6,380 nucleotides of DNA. It comes from Candidatus Parvarchaeota archaeon. Its GTDB lineage: Archaea; Nanobdellota; Nanobdellia; Parvarchaeales; Parvarchaeaceae. Numbering within the stretch: the stretch's first letter is position 1; the number at the start of each line of letters is the position of its first letter. Positions 1-5,359 of the stretch are shown here, piece by piece. Under the pieces are notes generated by a model. It was not told the origin of the DNA, made no database searches, and was given only the letters and a program-made list of their open reading frames with translations. The stretch spans positions 1 through 6,380 of the forward strand of contig JAMDDW010000012.1 in assembly GCA_023488405.1 (NCBI GenBank), in the 5' to 3' direction. The position numbers and the translations under genes are program-made.

Positions 1-183
1 TTCACAGAGACAATACATTCTTTTTATGCTGTTTTGCTATCGGCTCAGTGTAGTATTTTCCTTCCAAACTTGAAAGAAAATCTAGGTCTTCTTTATTAAG
101 CTTTATTTTAGCCGCTTCAAGGTCTTCTTTCATGTGAGCTGGATTACTTGCTTTTGGTATCGGGAATGTATTGTCTCTGTGAA
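1..183. repeat. Perfect 20-bp inverted repeat (arms 1-20 and 164-183)
   Basis: Bases 1-20 (ttcacagagacaatacattc) are the exact reverse complement of bases 164-183, with 143 bp between the arms. The match stops at 21/163 (t versus g, which do not pair). On the left it cannot be followed because the window begins there. Both arms lie inside the aldo/keto reductase gene. The 164-183 arm encodes HRDNTF, which fits the family in the strand before the IPK cofactor loop. The 1-20 arm encodes the last residues and the stop. A perfect match this long is very unlikely by chance in 6.4 kb. The likeliest explanation is a snap-back chimera or an assembly-graph overlap at a contig end; a genuine inverted repeat is the alternative. 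Confidence 0.95.
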
Positions 184-862
184 CTAGCCAGCTTAATGCC
201 ACCTGCGCAGGAGTCTTTCCGTATTTACTTGATATCTTACTAATATCGGCAAGCAGTTCTTTGTTATCAAAGATCTTTCCGTGAGATAATGGACTATAAG
301 CTATTACCGCAATGTGATTTTCTTTGCAGTAATCGAACACTCCCGTTTTTTCTATGTCTCTTGTAACTATGCTGTATTCTACTTGATTAGATGCTATCTC
401 ATGCTTTGACATAACGGCCTGTGCTTCCTTCATCTCATCAAGCGAAAAGTTGCTTATTCCTATGTTCTTTATCTTTCCTTCATCTACTAGCTTTTCCATC
501 GCTTGCATTGTCTCTTTTATTGAAACCGATTTGTTAGGCCAATGCAATTGGTATAAGTCTAAATAATCTGTTCCTATCTTCTTTAGGCTGGCTTCGCATG
601 CCTTTATTACATCTTCATATTTAAAATGCGTGGGCCACACCTTGCTTGCGATGAAGAGCTTATCTCTTTCATAGCCTTTAATTGCCTCTCCGACAATGTC
701 CTCGGTATTATACATCTCTGCGGTATCTATGAAGTTTACTCCGTTGTCTATTGCATATTTTATTGCTTTCACGTTCTCTTCTCTGTTGCTGCTAAGCTGC
801 CAAGTGCCAACTCCGATAATAGAAAGTTTGCTTTTTGTCTTATTGAATTCCTTTGTTTCCAT
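2..862 (-). CDS. Aldo/keto reductase family oxidoreductase
   Basis: This is a cytoplasmic NAD(P)H-dependent reductase of carbonyl compounds with the (beta/alpha)8-barrel fold; the substrate cannot be read from sequence. The catalytic tetrad is complete: D46 and Y51 in NFIDTAEMY, K74 in ASKVWP, and H107 in YQLHWPN. Other family marks are GISNF (135-139), NQVEYS (159-164), AYSPL (188-192) and the cofactor-phosphate loop IPKASNPAHMKED (235-247). The 286-aa length is normal for bacterial and archaeal members. The ATG at 862 has no SD site. It lies 20 nt past the stop of the YrhK-like gene and about 24 nt past an ATAAATAG box, so it may have its own leaderless transcript besides read-through from upstream. 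Residues 281-286 and the stop fall in the inverted repeat at the window edge, so the true C-terminus is uncertain. The family call is secure. Confidence 0.95.
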   Translation of the reverse strand: METKEFNKTKSKLSIIGVGTWQLSSNREENVKAIKYAIDNGVNFIDTAEMYNTEDIVGEAIKGYERDKLFIASKVWPTHFKYEDVIKACEASLKKIGTDYLDLYQLHWPNKSVSIKETMQAMEKLVDEGKIKNIGISNFSLDEMKEAQAVMSKHEIASNQVEYSIVTRDIEKTGVFDYCKENHIAVIAYSPLSHGKIFDNKELLADISKISSKYGKTPAQVALSWLVHRDNTFPIPKASNPAHMKEDLEAAKIKLNKEDLDFLSSLEGKYYTEPIAKQHKKNVLSL

Positions 863-882
863 ATTTGTTTAAGTTGTTGATT

Positions 883-890
883 CTATTTAT
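883..890 (-). promoter_or_regulatory. Candidate TATA box for the aldo/keto reductase gene
   Basis: On the minus strand ATAAATAG ends exactly at the YrhK-like stop codon. Its centre is about 24.5 nt from the reductase ATG at 862, close to the spacing of the helicase TATA box from its ATG. No SD site precedes 862, which suits leaderless initiation. The box is a weak match in AT-rich DNA, so this is suggestive only. Confidence 0.35.
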
Positions 891-1131
891 GGTTTTTTAG
901 TCTAAGTTTCAAGTGTATGTCCCTTGATATCCTTATCGTTGGGACTAATAATATCTGGAAGCTGCCCAAGATGAAGAGATAAACTCCTATTGTGTTCAAG
1001 TGCCCCGGTAGGAATTCTATGCTGCCTATTAAGAACTCCAACCCTATCATAAAATCGTTTATCCAACCTAAAACCTTGTAATTTCTCTCTATCTTTTTTC
1101 TTATCCTATCTCTGTCTTTTTTTAAAGCCAT
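883..1131 (-). CDS. YrhK-like small membrane protein (82 aa)
   Basis: A small integral membrane protein with two hydrophobic segments, about residues 21-40 (LGWINDFMIGLEFLIGSIEF) and 47-64 (TIGVYLFILGSFQILLVP). A basic N-terminus precedes them and a basic RDIHLKLRLKNHK tail follows. The pattern of a short basic head, a WINDF-like first helix, a short PG-containing loop, a second helix with GS, then P.IR..RDIHL, resembles the YrhK-like domain, whose biochemical role is unknown. I chose the ATG at 1131, which overlaps the upstream stop as TGATG and suggests translational coupling. An in-frame TTG at 1134 would add one residue and is less likely. The family assignment is from memory of the pattern and is moderately sure; that it is a real two-helix membrane protein is more certain. 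Confidence 0.75.
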   Translation of the reverse strand: MALKKDRDRIRKKIERNYKVLGWINDFMIGLEFLIGSIEFLPGHLNTIGVYLFILGSFQILLVPTIRISRDIHLKLRLKNHK

Positions 1132-1715
1132 CAAAGCGCCTTTATTATATCCTCAGTAGATAGAACATCAAAAAGCTTTTTCATGTTCTCAAGGGATCTT
1201 TCATGAGCTTCTTTGTCACTTGAAGAAGAGGCATTTGAATCTACAACTACATAAAAGCCTCGGTTTGCTGCATCTCTTGCCGTAGATTCAACCCCTATTT
1301 CAGTTGCTATTCCTGCGATTATCAATGTTTCAATACCTGCATTTCTACACATAAGCTCGAAATTTGTGCCTATGAATATGCTTGCAGTGTTTTTGTTTAT
1401 GACTATTTCATTGCTTTTAGGTTCAATAGCTAAGTCAAACATTTCTTTAGGTAGTTGCGAAAGGTTGAACTTCATTTTGCTTGAAGAGTACTTTCTAGCA
1501 GGAGATTCAAATTCCTTCGGCAATGGCGTAATCCTTGTAAAGAATATTGGCATCCCTTTAGTTCTTGCGCTTTCTATCAGTTCATTAATGTTTTTAAGAA
1601 ATTCTTCCTTGTTGTATATGTTGTTCACCAGCATTTTCTGTACATCCCACACTATAAGTGCAGTATGTTCTGGATTTACTATTTCCTTGATTTCAGTATA
1701 AACTTTCCTTTCCAT
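1131..1715 (-). CDS. Isochorismatase-fold hydrolase-like protein lacking the catalytic cysteine
   Basis: A cysteine-hydrolase (isochorismatase) superfamily protein, presumably cytoplasmic. Numbering is from the ATG at 1715 (194 aa, a usual length). The first beta strand and Asp of the triad are in TALIVWDVQ (D24), and the Lys is in VINKNTASIF (K108). The cis-peptide strand and nucleophile region read IIAGIATEIGVESTARDA. The superfamily normally has Cys where this protein has Gly141, so the Asp-Lys-Cys triad is broken. C123 (LMCRNAG) is in a helix and does not replace it. Some database relatives carry a similar ATEIG variant, so it may be a distinct non-thiol subgroup rather than a decayed gene; the rest of the fold looks intact. 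An in-frame ATG at 1730 would add MLSLK. I prefer 1715 because a TATA box lies about 26 nt upstream, which would place the transcript start on it. First gene of a cluster with the YrhK-like and reductase genes. Confidence 0.88.
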   Translation of the reverse strand: MERKVYTEIKEIVNPEHTALIVWDVQKMLVNNIYNKEEFLKNINELIESARTKGMPIFFTRITPLPKEFESPARKYSSSKMKFNLSQLPKEMFDLAIEPKSNEIVINKNTASIFIGTNFELMCRNAGIETLIIAGIATEIGVESTARDAANRGFYVVVDSNASSSSDKEAHERSLENMKKLFDVLSTEDIIKAL

Positions 1716-1737
1716 CTTTAAGGATAGCATTTTTTTA

Positions 1738-1750
1738 ATTATAAACTTTT
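1738..1750 (-). promoter_or_regulatory. Archaeal TATA/BRE promoter of the isochorismatase-YrhK-reductase cluster
   Basis: On the minus strand AAAAG (BRE-like purine run) is followed by TTTATAAT at 1745-1738. Its centre is about 26.5 nt from the ATG at 1715, the standard archaeal TATA-to-start distance. Transcription would begin at or next to that ATG, giving a leaderless message. The upstream ATG at 1730 is only about 8 nt past the box and would not be in the transcript. Confidence 0.6.
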
Positions 1751-1753
1751 ATC

Positions 1754-1784
1754 CAAAAAAAGAAAAGAAAAATTAAAACAAAAA
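1754..1784 (-). terminator. Oligo-T terminator after hsp20
   Basis: Directly after the hsp20 stop (TGA, 1787-1785) the minus strand is an almost unbroken T tract with T5, T4, T5, T4 and T7 runs (TTTTTGTTTTAATTTTT, then CTTTTCTTTTTTT). There is no stem-loop. This is the usual form of archaeal intrinsic terminators and separates hsp20 from the promoter of the next minus-strand gene. Confidence 0.7.
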
Positions 1785-2198
1785 TCACTCTATATCTATG
1801 TCATTGTCTTCTGCCCCTTTCTTCTTCAGCAGCTCCACAGTTAATACCCCGTTCTTGAAGCTTGCCTTACTTCCTTCCTTTTGCACAGGCGCAGGCAAAG
1901 CAATCTCTCTGTAATAACCTGCGGAGTTTCTTTCCACTCTGTAATAGTTATCCTTCTTTTCTTCTACCTCTTTTTGCGTATTTGCCCTTATTATGAGCCT
2001 GTCCTCTTCTATCTTCAGCTTTATGTCTTCTTTGCCCACACCTGGCAGGTCTGCAATTACTTTAACCCTGTTGTTTTCATCTAATATGTCGACCCTCGGG
2101 TAATTGAAGTTAAACCCAAAGCCTGAAATGAACCTGTCAAGCTGCTGGAAAGGGTTTAAGTCAATTGGTTCTATAGGTTGCAAGTCTTTTATTCTCAT
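1785..2198 (-). CDS. hsp20: Small heat-shock protein, Hsp20/alpha-crystallin family
   Basis: An ATP-independent cytoplasmic chaperone that forms oligomers and holds unfolding proteins. From the ATG at 2198 it is 137 aa, typical for archaeal members. A short N-terminal arm (1-33, with DRFISGFGFNF) leads into the alpha-crystallin domain: PRVDILDENNRVKVIADLPG (34-53), KEDIKLKIEEDRLIIRA (56-72), the GYYREIALP strand (94-102), and the hallmark A-x(3)-NGVL motif ASFKNGVLTV (112-121). The C-terminus DIDIE carries the I-x-I motif (134-136) that docks neighbouring dimers. The start is fixed by a strong SD, GGAGGTG, six nt upstream. A GTG codon at 2207 is in frame but lies inside that SD and is not the start. 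Upstream are a hairpin and a 20-codon ORF that may be its leader. Confidence 0.96.
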   Translation of the reverse strand: MRIKDLQPIEPIDLNPFQQLDRFISGFGFNFNYPRVDILDENNRVKVIADLPGVGKEDIKLKIEEDRLIIRANTQKEVEEKKDNYYRVERNSAGYYREIALPAPVQKEGSKASFKNGVLTVELLKKKGAEDNDIDIE

Positions 2199-2204
2199 AT
2201 GCAC

Positions 2205-2212
2205 CACCTCCC
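2205..2212 (-). promoter_or_regulatory. Strong Shine-Dalgarno site of hsp20
   Basis: Minus-strand GGGAGGTG ends six nt before the ATG at 2198 and matches the archaeal anti-SD closely. It excludes the in-frame GTG codons at 2207 and 2204 as starts. The same GGAGGTGGT core with the same six-nt spacing precedes the 20-codon ORF just upstream. Confidence 0.85.
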
Positions 2213-2239
2213 TGTCTTATTTAATTAAAAATTTAAGGC

Positions 2240-2253
2240 GGCCGTAACCGGCC
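2240..2253 (-). other. GC-rich hairpin in the hsp20 leader
   Basis: Minus-strand GGCCG-GTTA-CGGCC gives a perfect 5-bp all-G/C stem with a 4-nt loop. It begins about 6 nt after the stop of the 20-codon ORF and ends about 28 nt before the hsp20 SD. It is the only strongly GC stretch in the AT-rich region 2220-2450. A TTAAATTTTTAATT stretch follows, so the unit could be an attenuator, an RNA structure that stabilises or controls the hsp20 message, or a DNA operator, since the stem is an inverted repeat. The sequence does not decide between these. Confidence 0.6.
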
Positions 2254-2259
2254 AATATG

Positions 2260-2322
2260 CTACGTGTTAAAATTCTTAAAGGAAACTGAAATTCTCGTTA
2301 TAAAATCTTTTACGGAAGCCAT
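2260..2322 (-). CDS. 20-codon ORF (possible leader peptide) upstream of hsp20
   Basis: The ATG at 2322 opens a frame of 20 codons closed by TAG at 2262-2260: MASVKDFITRISVSFKNFNT. It is preceded by AAGGAGGTGG, a near-perfect SD at six-nt spacing, the same arrangement as hsp20. A TATA-like box about 55 nt further up completes an expression signal. The peptide has a net positive charge and alternates hydrophobic and polar residues as a short amphipathic helix might. I do not recognise it. It could be a leader peptide whose translation affects hsp20, an independent microprotein, or the remnant head of a lost gene. The SD makes translation likely; function is unknown. Confidence 0.6.
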   Translation of the reverse strand: MASVKDFITRISVSFKNFNT

Positions 2323-2327
2323 ACAAA

Positions 2328-2337
2328 CCACCTCCTT
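2328..2337 (-). promoter_or_regulatory. Strong Shine-Dalgarno site of the 20-codon ORF
   Basis: Minus-strand AAGGAGGTGG, with the GGAGGTG core six nt from the ATG at 2322, is the best SD match in the window. This is the main reason for calling so short a frame. Confidence 0.8.
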
Positions 2338-2376
2338 AGATTTTATAGACTACAATAATTATTATGTACTAACTAA

Positions 2377-2384
2377 TTTATAAA
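2377..2384 (-). promoter_or_regulatory. TATA box for the 20-codon ORF/hsp20 transcript
   Basis: TTTATAAA at 2377-2384, centre 2380.5, predicts a minus-strand start near 2353-2356. That gives a leader of about 31-34 nt before the ATG at 2322, enough to hold its SD. A second box, CTATAAAA at 2348-2341, would start transcription near 2318, inside the short ORF, and give an hsp20-only message. The box is palindromic and the region is AT-rich, so the exact choice is uncertain. Confidence 0.5.
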
Positions 2385-2418
2385 TTTTTCTGTAAAAAGA
2401 ATCCGACTATTTTAAAAA

Positions 2419-2428
2419 TTTTTATAAT
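2419..2428 (+). promoter_or_regulatory. TATA box for the helicase-nuclease gene
   Basis: TTTTTATAAT is centred about 24-25 nt before the ATG at 2448. No SD site precedes that ATG, so a leaderless transcript is expected. Together with the minus-strand box at 2377-2384, it makes 2323-2447 a divergent promoter region. No gene is visible within those 125 bp. Confidence 0.55.
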
Positions 2429-2447
2429 AAGGTGTACAATTATTAGA

Positions 2448-5168
2448 ATGGACTTAAGTAAAAACATACTGATAAAAGCCAATCCTGGCACTGGTAAAAC
2501 AACCTCATTAGCCGACAGGGTAATAGAGCTTATAAAAAATGGAGTAAGCGAAAAAGAGATACTTTGCTTGACTTTTACTAACAAGGCAGTAGATGAGATG
2601 TTTGAAAAAATCAGCCAAAAACTAAAGGAAAACAATTTAGAGGTTTCAAGGATAAACGGCATAACAATATCTACCTTCCACAGTTTCTGCAATTCATATT
2701 TTTCAGAGCAGGGAAAGGAATACGAGCTTGTTAGCAATAACTTCATAAGGTTTTCAATATTCAAGAGCTTTGAAAACAACAATGCTTTCAATTATGACAG
2801 GGATTACGTAATACAGGAATTGGTTCCAAAGGTAGAGAACGCAATAAGGTACATAAAAAGCTTTGGGATAACACCCAATGAAATAAACGTAAAAATTACA
2901 AAGGAAGAGCTGATAAACAAGTCATTTTTAGAAAACATGAACAGCGTAACTGTAGAGGAAATCCTAGCTTTTCTTGATTATTTCGTAACTGCTTTCAAGG
3001 ATTATGAAAGAGAGAAAGGAGAAACAAACATTGATTACAATGATCTTTTGAAGAGGTTTTTACTAGAGTATGATCCATTGAAAAAGCATTACAAGTATGT
3101 CCTTGTTGACGAATTACAGGATCTAAACGATGTAGAAGCAGAGATAGCCAGACTTTTAGGAGATTACCTGTTTCTTGTCGGGGACAGAAAGCAGTCCATC
3201 TTCGGTTTTCAAGGAGGCAGCCTGAAAAACTTCATTGAATTCCAGAAACTAAGCAATTTGGAGCAGCTGACAAAGGGCCTTAACTACAGAAGTTACAGTG
3301 AAATTCTTGAGTATTCAAAGCAGTATTTTCTCAGTAAAACGAAGGACAAAAGCTATGAAGATGAATTGTCAAACTTTAAAAGCAATAAAGGACAGGGCGG
3401 CAGCGTAAAACAGCTGATAGGAAACAGCACGGACGAAATAGCCGTAAAGCTTGCCATGGACCTTGTCTCTCAGGGTAAGAACGCAGCAATAATAACGAGA
3501 ACTAATGACCAAATAATAAGCATTTCCCGTATTTTGGACGCTAAGAACGTAAAATATGCAACGACTGCAAGCGCTTCTGTCTCAACAAGAGCAAAGAATT
3601 CCATAGTTGATTATTTGAAAGGCATATTCAATGCTGATGAAAAGGATATCTTAAAGGCTTTGTTCACCCCATTTTCAAGCGTTTCTCTAAAGACTGCGTT
3701 TGAAATCGAAGAGAAATATAGGAAAAAAGAGATAGGCATGAATGAAGTAAAGAGGCTTGCAAAGCCTTTTTTTGATAGAAAAGCCGCTGCAGAACTTAAC
3801 ATATTCAACATAAACAAGCTTTTCAATGAAACCATACTGCCAATATCGGTAGCCTTGGACAATGACTATTACATAAGCGCAGCGGCAACGCTTGAAAACA
3901 TAAATCAGTACATGGACAGCAATGAGCTACCAAATCTTTCAGATATGTTGGTGTACCTTTACACTGCAGAAGACAGTTATGAATCAAATGACAAGCAGGA
4001 AAACCTGGTGCTTACAACAGTTCACAAGGCAAAGGGCTTGGAATTCGACAATGTTATCTACGTCCCTAAGAAACAGAGCAACAAAACAAGCTTCATTGAT
4101 CTAGTAACTAATTCCATAATCAAGCAGACAAAGGAAATAGATGTTAAGGAAGAGTTGGCAGAGGAAAGCATAAGGGTAGATTTTGTTGCCTTTACAAGGG
4201 CAAAGGAAAACCTTTTTGTTGTAACCCCTCCGGCACTTGCTGAGGATTACTACATTGAGGGCTTTATTGAAAAAAGCATTGCAGAAATGGAAGACGAGCC
4301 AGCCCCTTTCAAGAAAAAATACGCCGAAGCATATTCTCTTTTTGTCAACAAGGAATATGATGCAGCAAAGGCCTTGCTTGAAGAGAGTGATAAATGGCTT
4401 GTAAAGAGGATAAACAGTTATTTCAGTCAGCTTAAAGGCATATCTTTTTCATTACTGGATGCGATGTCAGATCCATTGAACTTCATAAAAACAAAGGTGT
4501 TGGGAATAAGTGAAGTAACAGAAAGCACAAAATTCGGGTTAAAGGCACATAAAATAGCCGAGGATTACTTCAAACACACGTTAAAAGAAGAGGAATTGGA
4601 CGAAACTCAGAAAAAAATCCTTCAGAACATAATAAGTATTACGGAAGAGATAAAAAGGAAATACAATGCAGAAGAAATAGACGCCGAAAAAACGATTGAA
4701 ATGCCGCTTGAAGTAGTTTTTCCGGACATAAAAATCGATTTAAAGGTATCTGCAAAGCTTGATGCCGTGTTCCTCAACAAGGTAAAGAATAGGTTCCTGA
4801 TAATAGACTTCAAAACGGACAAATCAGAAGAACAAGGATCAAAGCATAGAAGGCAGCTTGCCCTTTACCGTAGGCTTTTTGCGATAGAGAAGAAAATCAA
4901 TGAAAAAGATATAGACACTGCAATAGCATACATAAACTTAACTGGAAAGATAAACACGGGGAAGTTTGAATATGAATTGGACACGCAGAAAGTAAAAGAC
5001 ATGCAGATAGATACTGTCAAGAAGCACATTCTTCAACTATTGGAATACAAGGAAAATCCCGAGAAATTGATTGAAAAGGCAACTGAAAAGTACTATTATT
5101 CTGACAGCCTTAACGATGAGATTTTCAAGAAGTTAAAGGAAGAATACGAACGTTCTAAAGCAGTATGA
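2448..5168 (+). CDS. RecB/AddA-like superfamily 1 (SF1) helicase with C-terminal PD-(D/E)XK nuclease
   Basis: A 906-aa ATP-driven 3'-5' DNA translocase fused to a nuclease, expected to process DNA ends in repair or against foreign DNA. UvrD-type motifs in order: Walker A ANPGTGKT (11-18), Ia LTFTNKAVDEM (41-51), Ib STFHSF (75-80), Walker B VDELQD (220-225), III VGDRKQSIFGFQGG (244-257), IV LNYRS (278-282), V TTVHKAKGLEFD (523-534), VI AFTRAKE (581-587). The RecB-family nuclease is complete: GLKAH (G697, H701), D772 in KLDAVF, IIDFKT (D787, K789), QLALY (Q803, Y807). Residues about 625-655 look like a TPR-type helical pair linking the parts. The N-terminal Q-motif usual in UvrD is absent; the protein starts at the first beta strand. 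No AddB or RecC partner is nearby. The start lacks an SD and sits below a TATA box. The stop overlaps the next ATG (ATGA). Confidence 0.95.
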   Translation: MDLSKNILIKANPGTGKTTSLADRVIELIKNGVSEKEILCLTFTNKAVDEMFEKISQKLKENNLEVSRINGITISTFHSFCNSYFSEQGKEYELVSNNFIRFSIFKSFENNNAFNYDRDYVIQELVPKVENAIRYIKSFGITPNEINVKITKEELINKSFLENMNSVTVEEILAFLDYFVTAFKDYEREKGETNIDYNDLLKRFLLEYDPLKKHYKYVLVDELQDLNDVEAEIARLLGDYLFLVGDRKQSIFGFQGGSLKNFIEFQKLSNLEQLTKGLNYRSYSEILEYSKQYFLSKTKDKSYEDELSNFKSNKGQGGSVKQLIGNSTDEIAVKLAMDLVSQGKNAAIITRTNDQIISISRILDAKNVKYATTASASVSTRAKNSIVDYLKGIFNADEKDILKALFTPFSSVSLKTAFEIEEKYRKKEIGMNEVKRLAKPFFDRKAAAELNIFNINKLFNETILPISVALDNDYYISAAATLENINQYMDSNELPNLSDMLVYLYTAEDSYESNDKQENLVLTTVHKAKGLEFDNVIYVPKKQSNKTSFIDLVTNSIIKQTKEIDVKEELAEESIRVDFVAFTRAKENLFVVTPPALAEDYYIEGFIEKSIAEMEDEPAPFKKKYAEAYSLFVNKEYDAAKALLEESDKWLVKRINSYFSQLKGISFSLLDAMSDPLNFIKTKVLGISEVTESTKFGLKAHKIAEDYFKHTLKEEELDETQKKILQNIISITEEIKRKYNAEEIDAEKTIEMPLEVVFPDIKIDLKVSAKLDAVFLNKVKNRFLIIDFKTDKSEEQGSKHRRQLALYRRLFAIEKKINEKDIDTAIAYINLTGKINTGKFEYELDTQKVKDMQIDTVKKHILQLLEYKENPEKLIEKATEKYYYSDSLNDEIFKKLKEEYERSKAV

Positions 5169-5359
5169 TAGGGAGGGAGGATATATTTTATGCTTTCTTT
5201 GCAGGAATTGCTTCACTTGTAACAGCATTCATAATAATCTTCCTTCTTGCCCCTAATAGGTTCCAAAACAACCCATCGTTGCTTTCTATGTCTTTTATAA
5301 TAGTAATAGAGGTAGTTGTATTCTTTTCCTTCTTTTTTGCAATGCGCAGGCACAGTTAA
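5165..5359 (+). CDS. Small two-helix membrane protein coupled to the helicase-nuclease
   Basis: A 64-aa protein, not recognised. It has a short charged head (MIGRED), hydrophobic segment 8-28 (FYAFFAGIASLVTAFIIIFLL), a polar loop APNRFQNNPSLL and a second segment at about 41-59 (SMSFIIVIEVVVFFSFFFA), ending in MRRHS. With a short N-terminus and a basic tail, both ends are probably cytoplasmic. Its ATG overlaps the helicase stop as ATGA, with no SD upstream, so translation is most likely coupled to the helicase. That suggests a functional link, perhaps membrane tethering or a small membrane effector, but this is inference. A purine-rich GGGAGGGAGGA lies just inside the gene. The stop overlaps the stop of the converging gene. 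Confidence 0.75.
   Translation: MIGREDIFYAFFAGIASLVTAFIIIFLLAPNRFQNNPSLLSMSFIIVIEVVVFFSFFFAMRRHS

Noticed and set aside
626..880. Plus-strand 84-codon open frame opposite the aldo/keto reductase
   Set aside because: It covers the reductase catalytic-tetrad region on the other strand and has no SD or domain.
1132..1134. TTG start at 1134 for the YrhK-like gene
   Set aside because: The adjacent ATG at 1131, in a TGATG overlap, is the simpler start.
1366..1701. Plus-strand 111-codon open frame opposite the isochorismatase-like gene
   Set aside because: It is the complement of a conserved hydrolase fold; the hydrophobic translation is a by-product.
2199..2207. GTG start at 2207 for hsp20, adding three residues
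   Set aside because: The codon lies within the SD itself; the ATG at 2198 has ideal spacing.
2229..2281. Larger inverted repeat TTTAAG...CTTAAA enclosing the GC hairpin
   Set aside because: Only six A/T-rich base pairs over a 37-nt span; expected by chance in AT-rich sequence.
2378..2791. Minus-strand 137-codon open frame across the start of the helicase gene
   Set aside because: It is antisense to the helicase motifs and promoter. Its Leu/Ser/Phe-rich translation is typical of the complement of a Lys/Glu-rich gene, and it has no SD or family resemblance.
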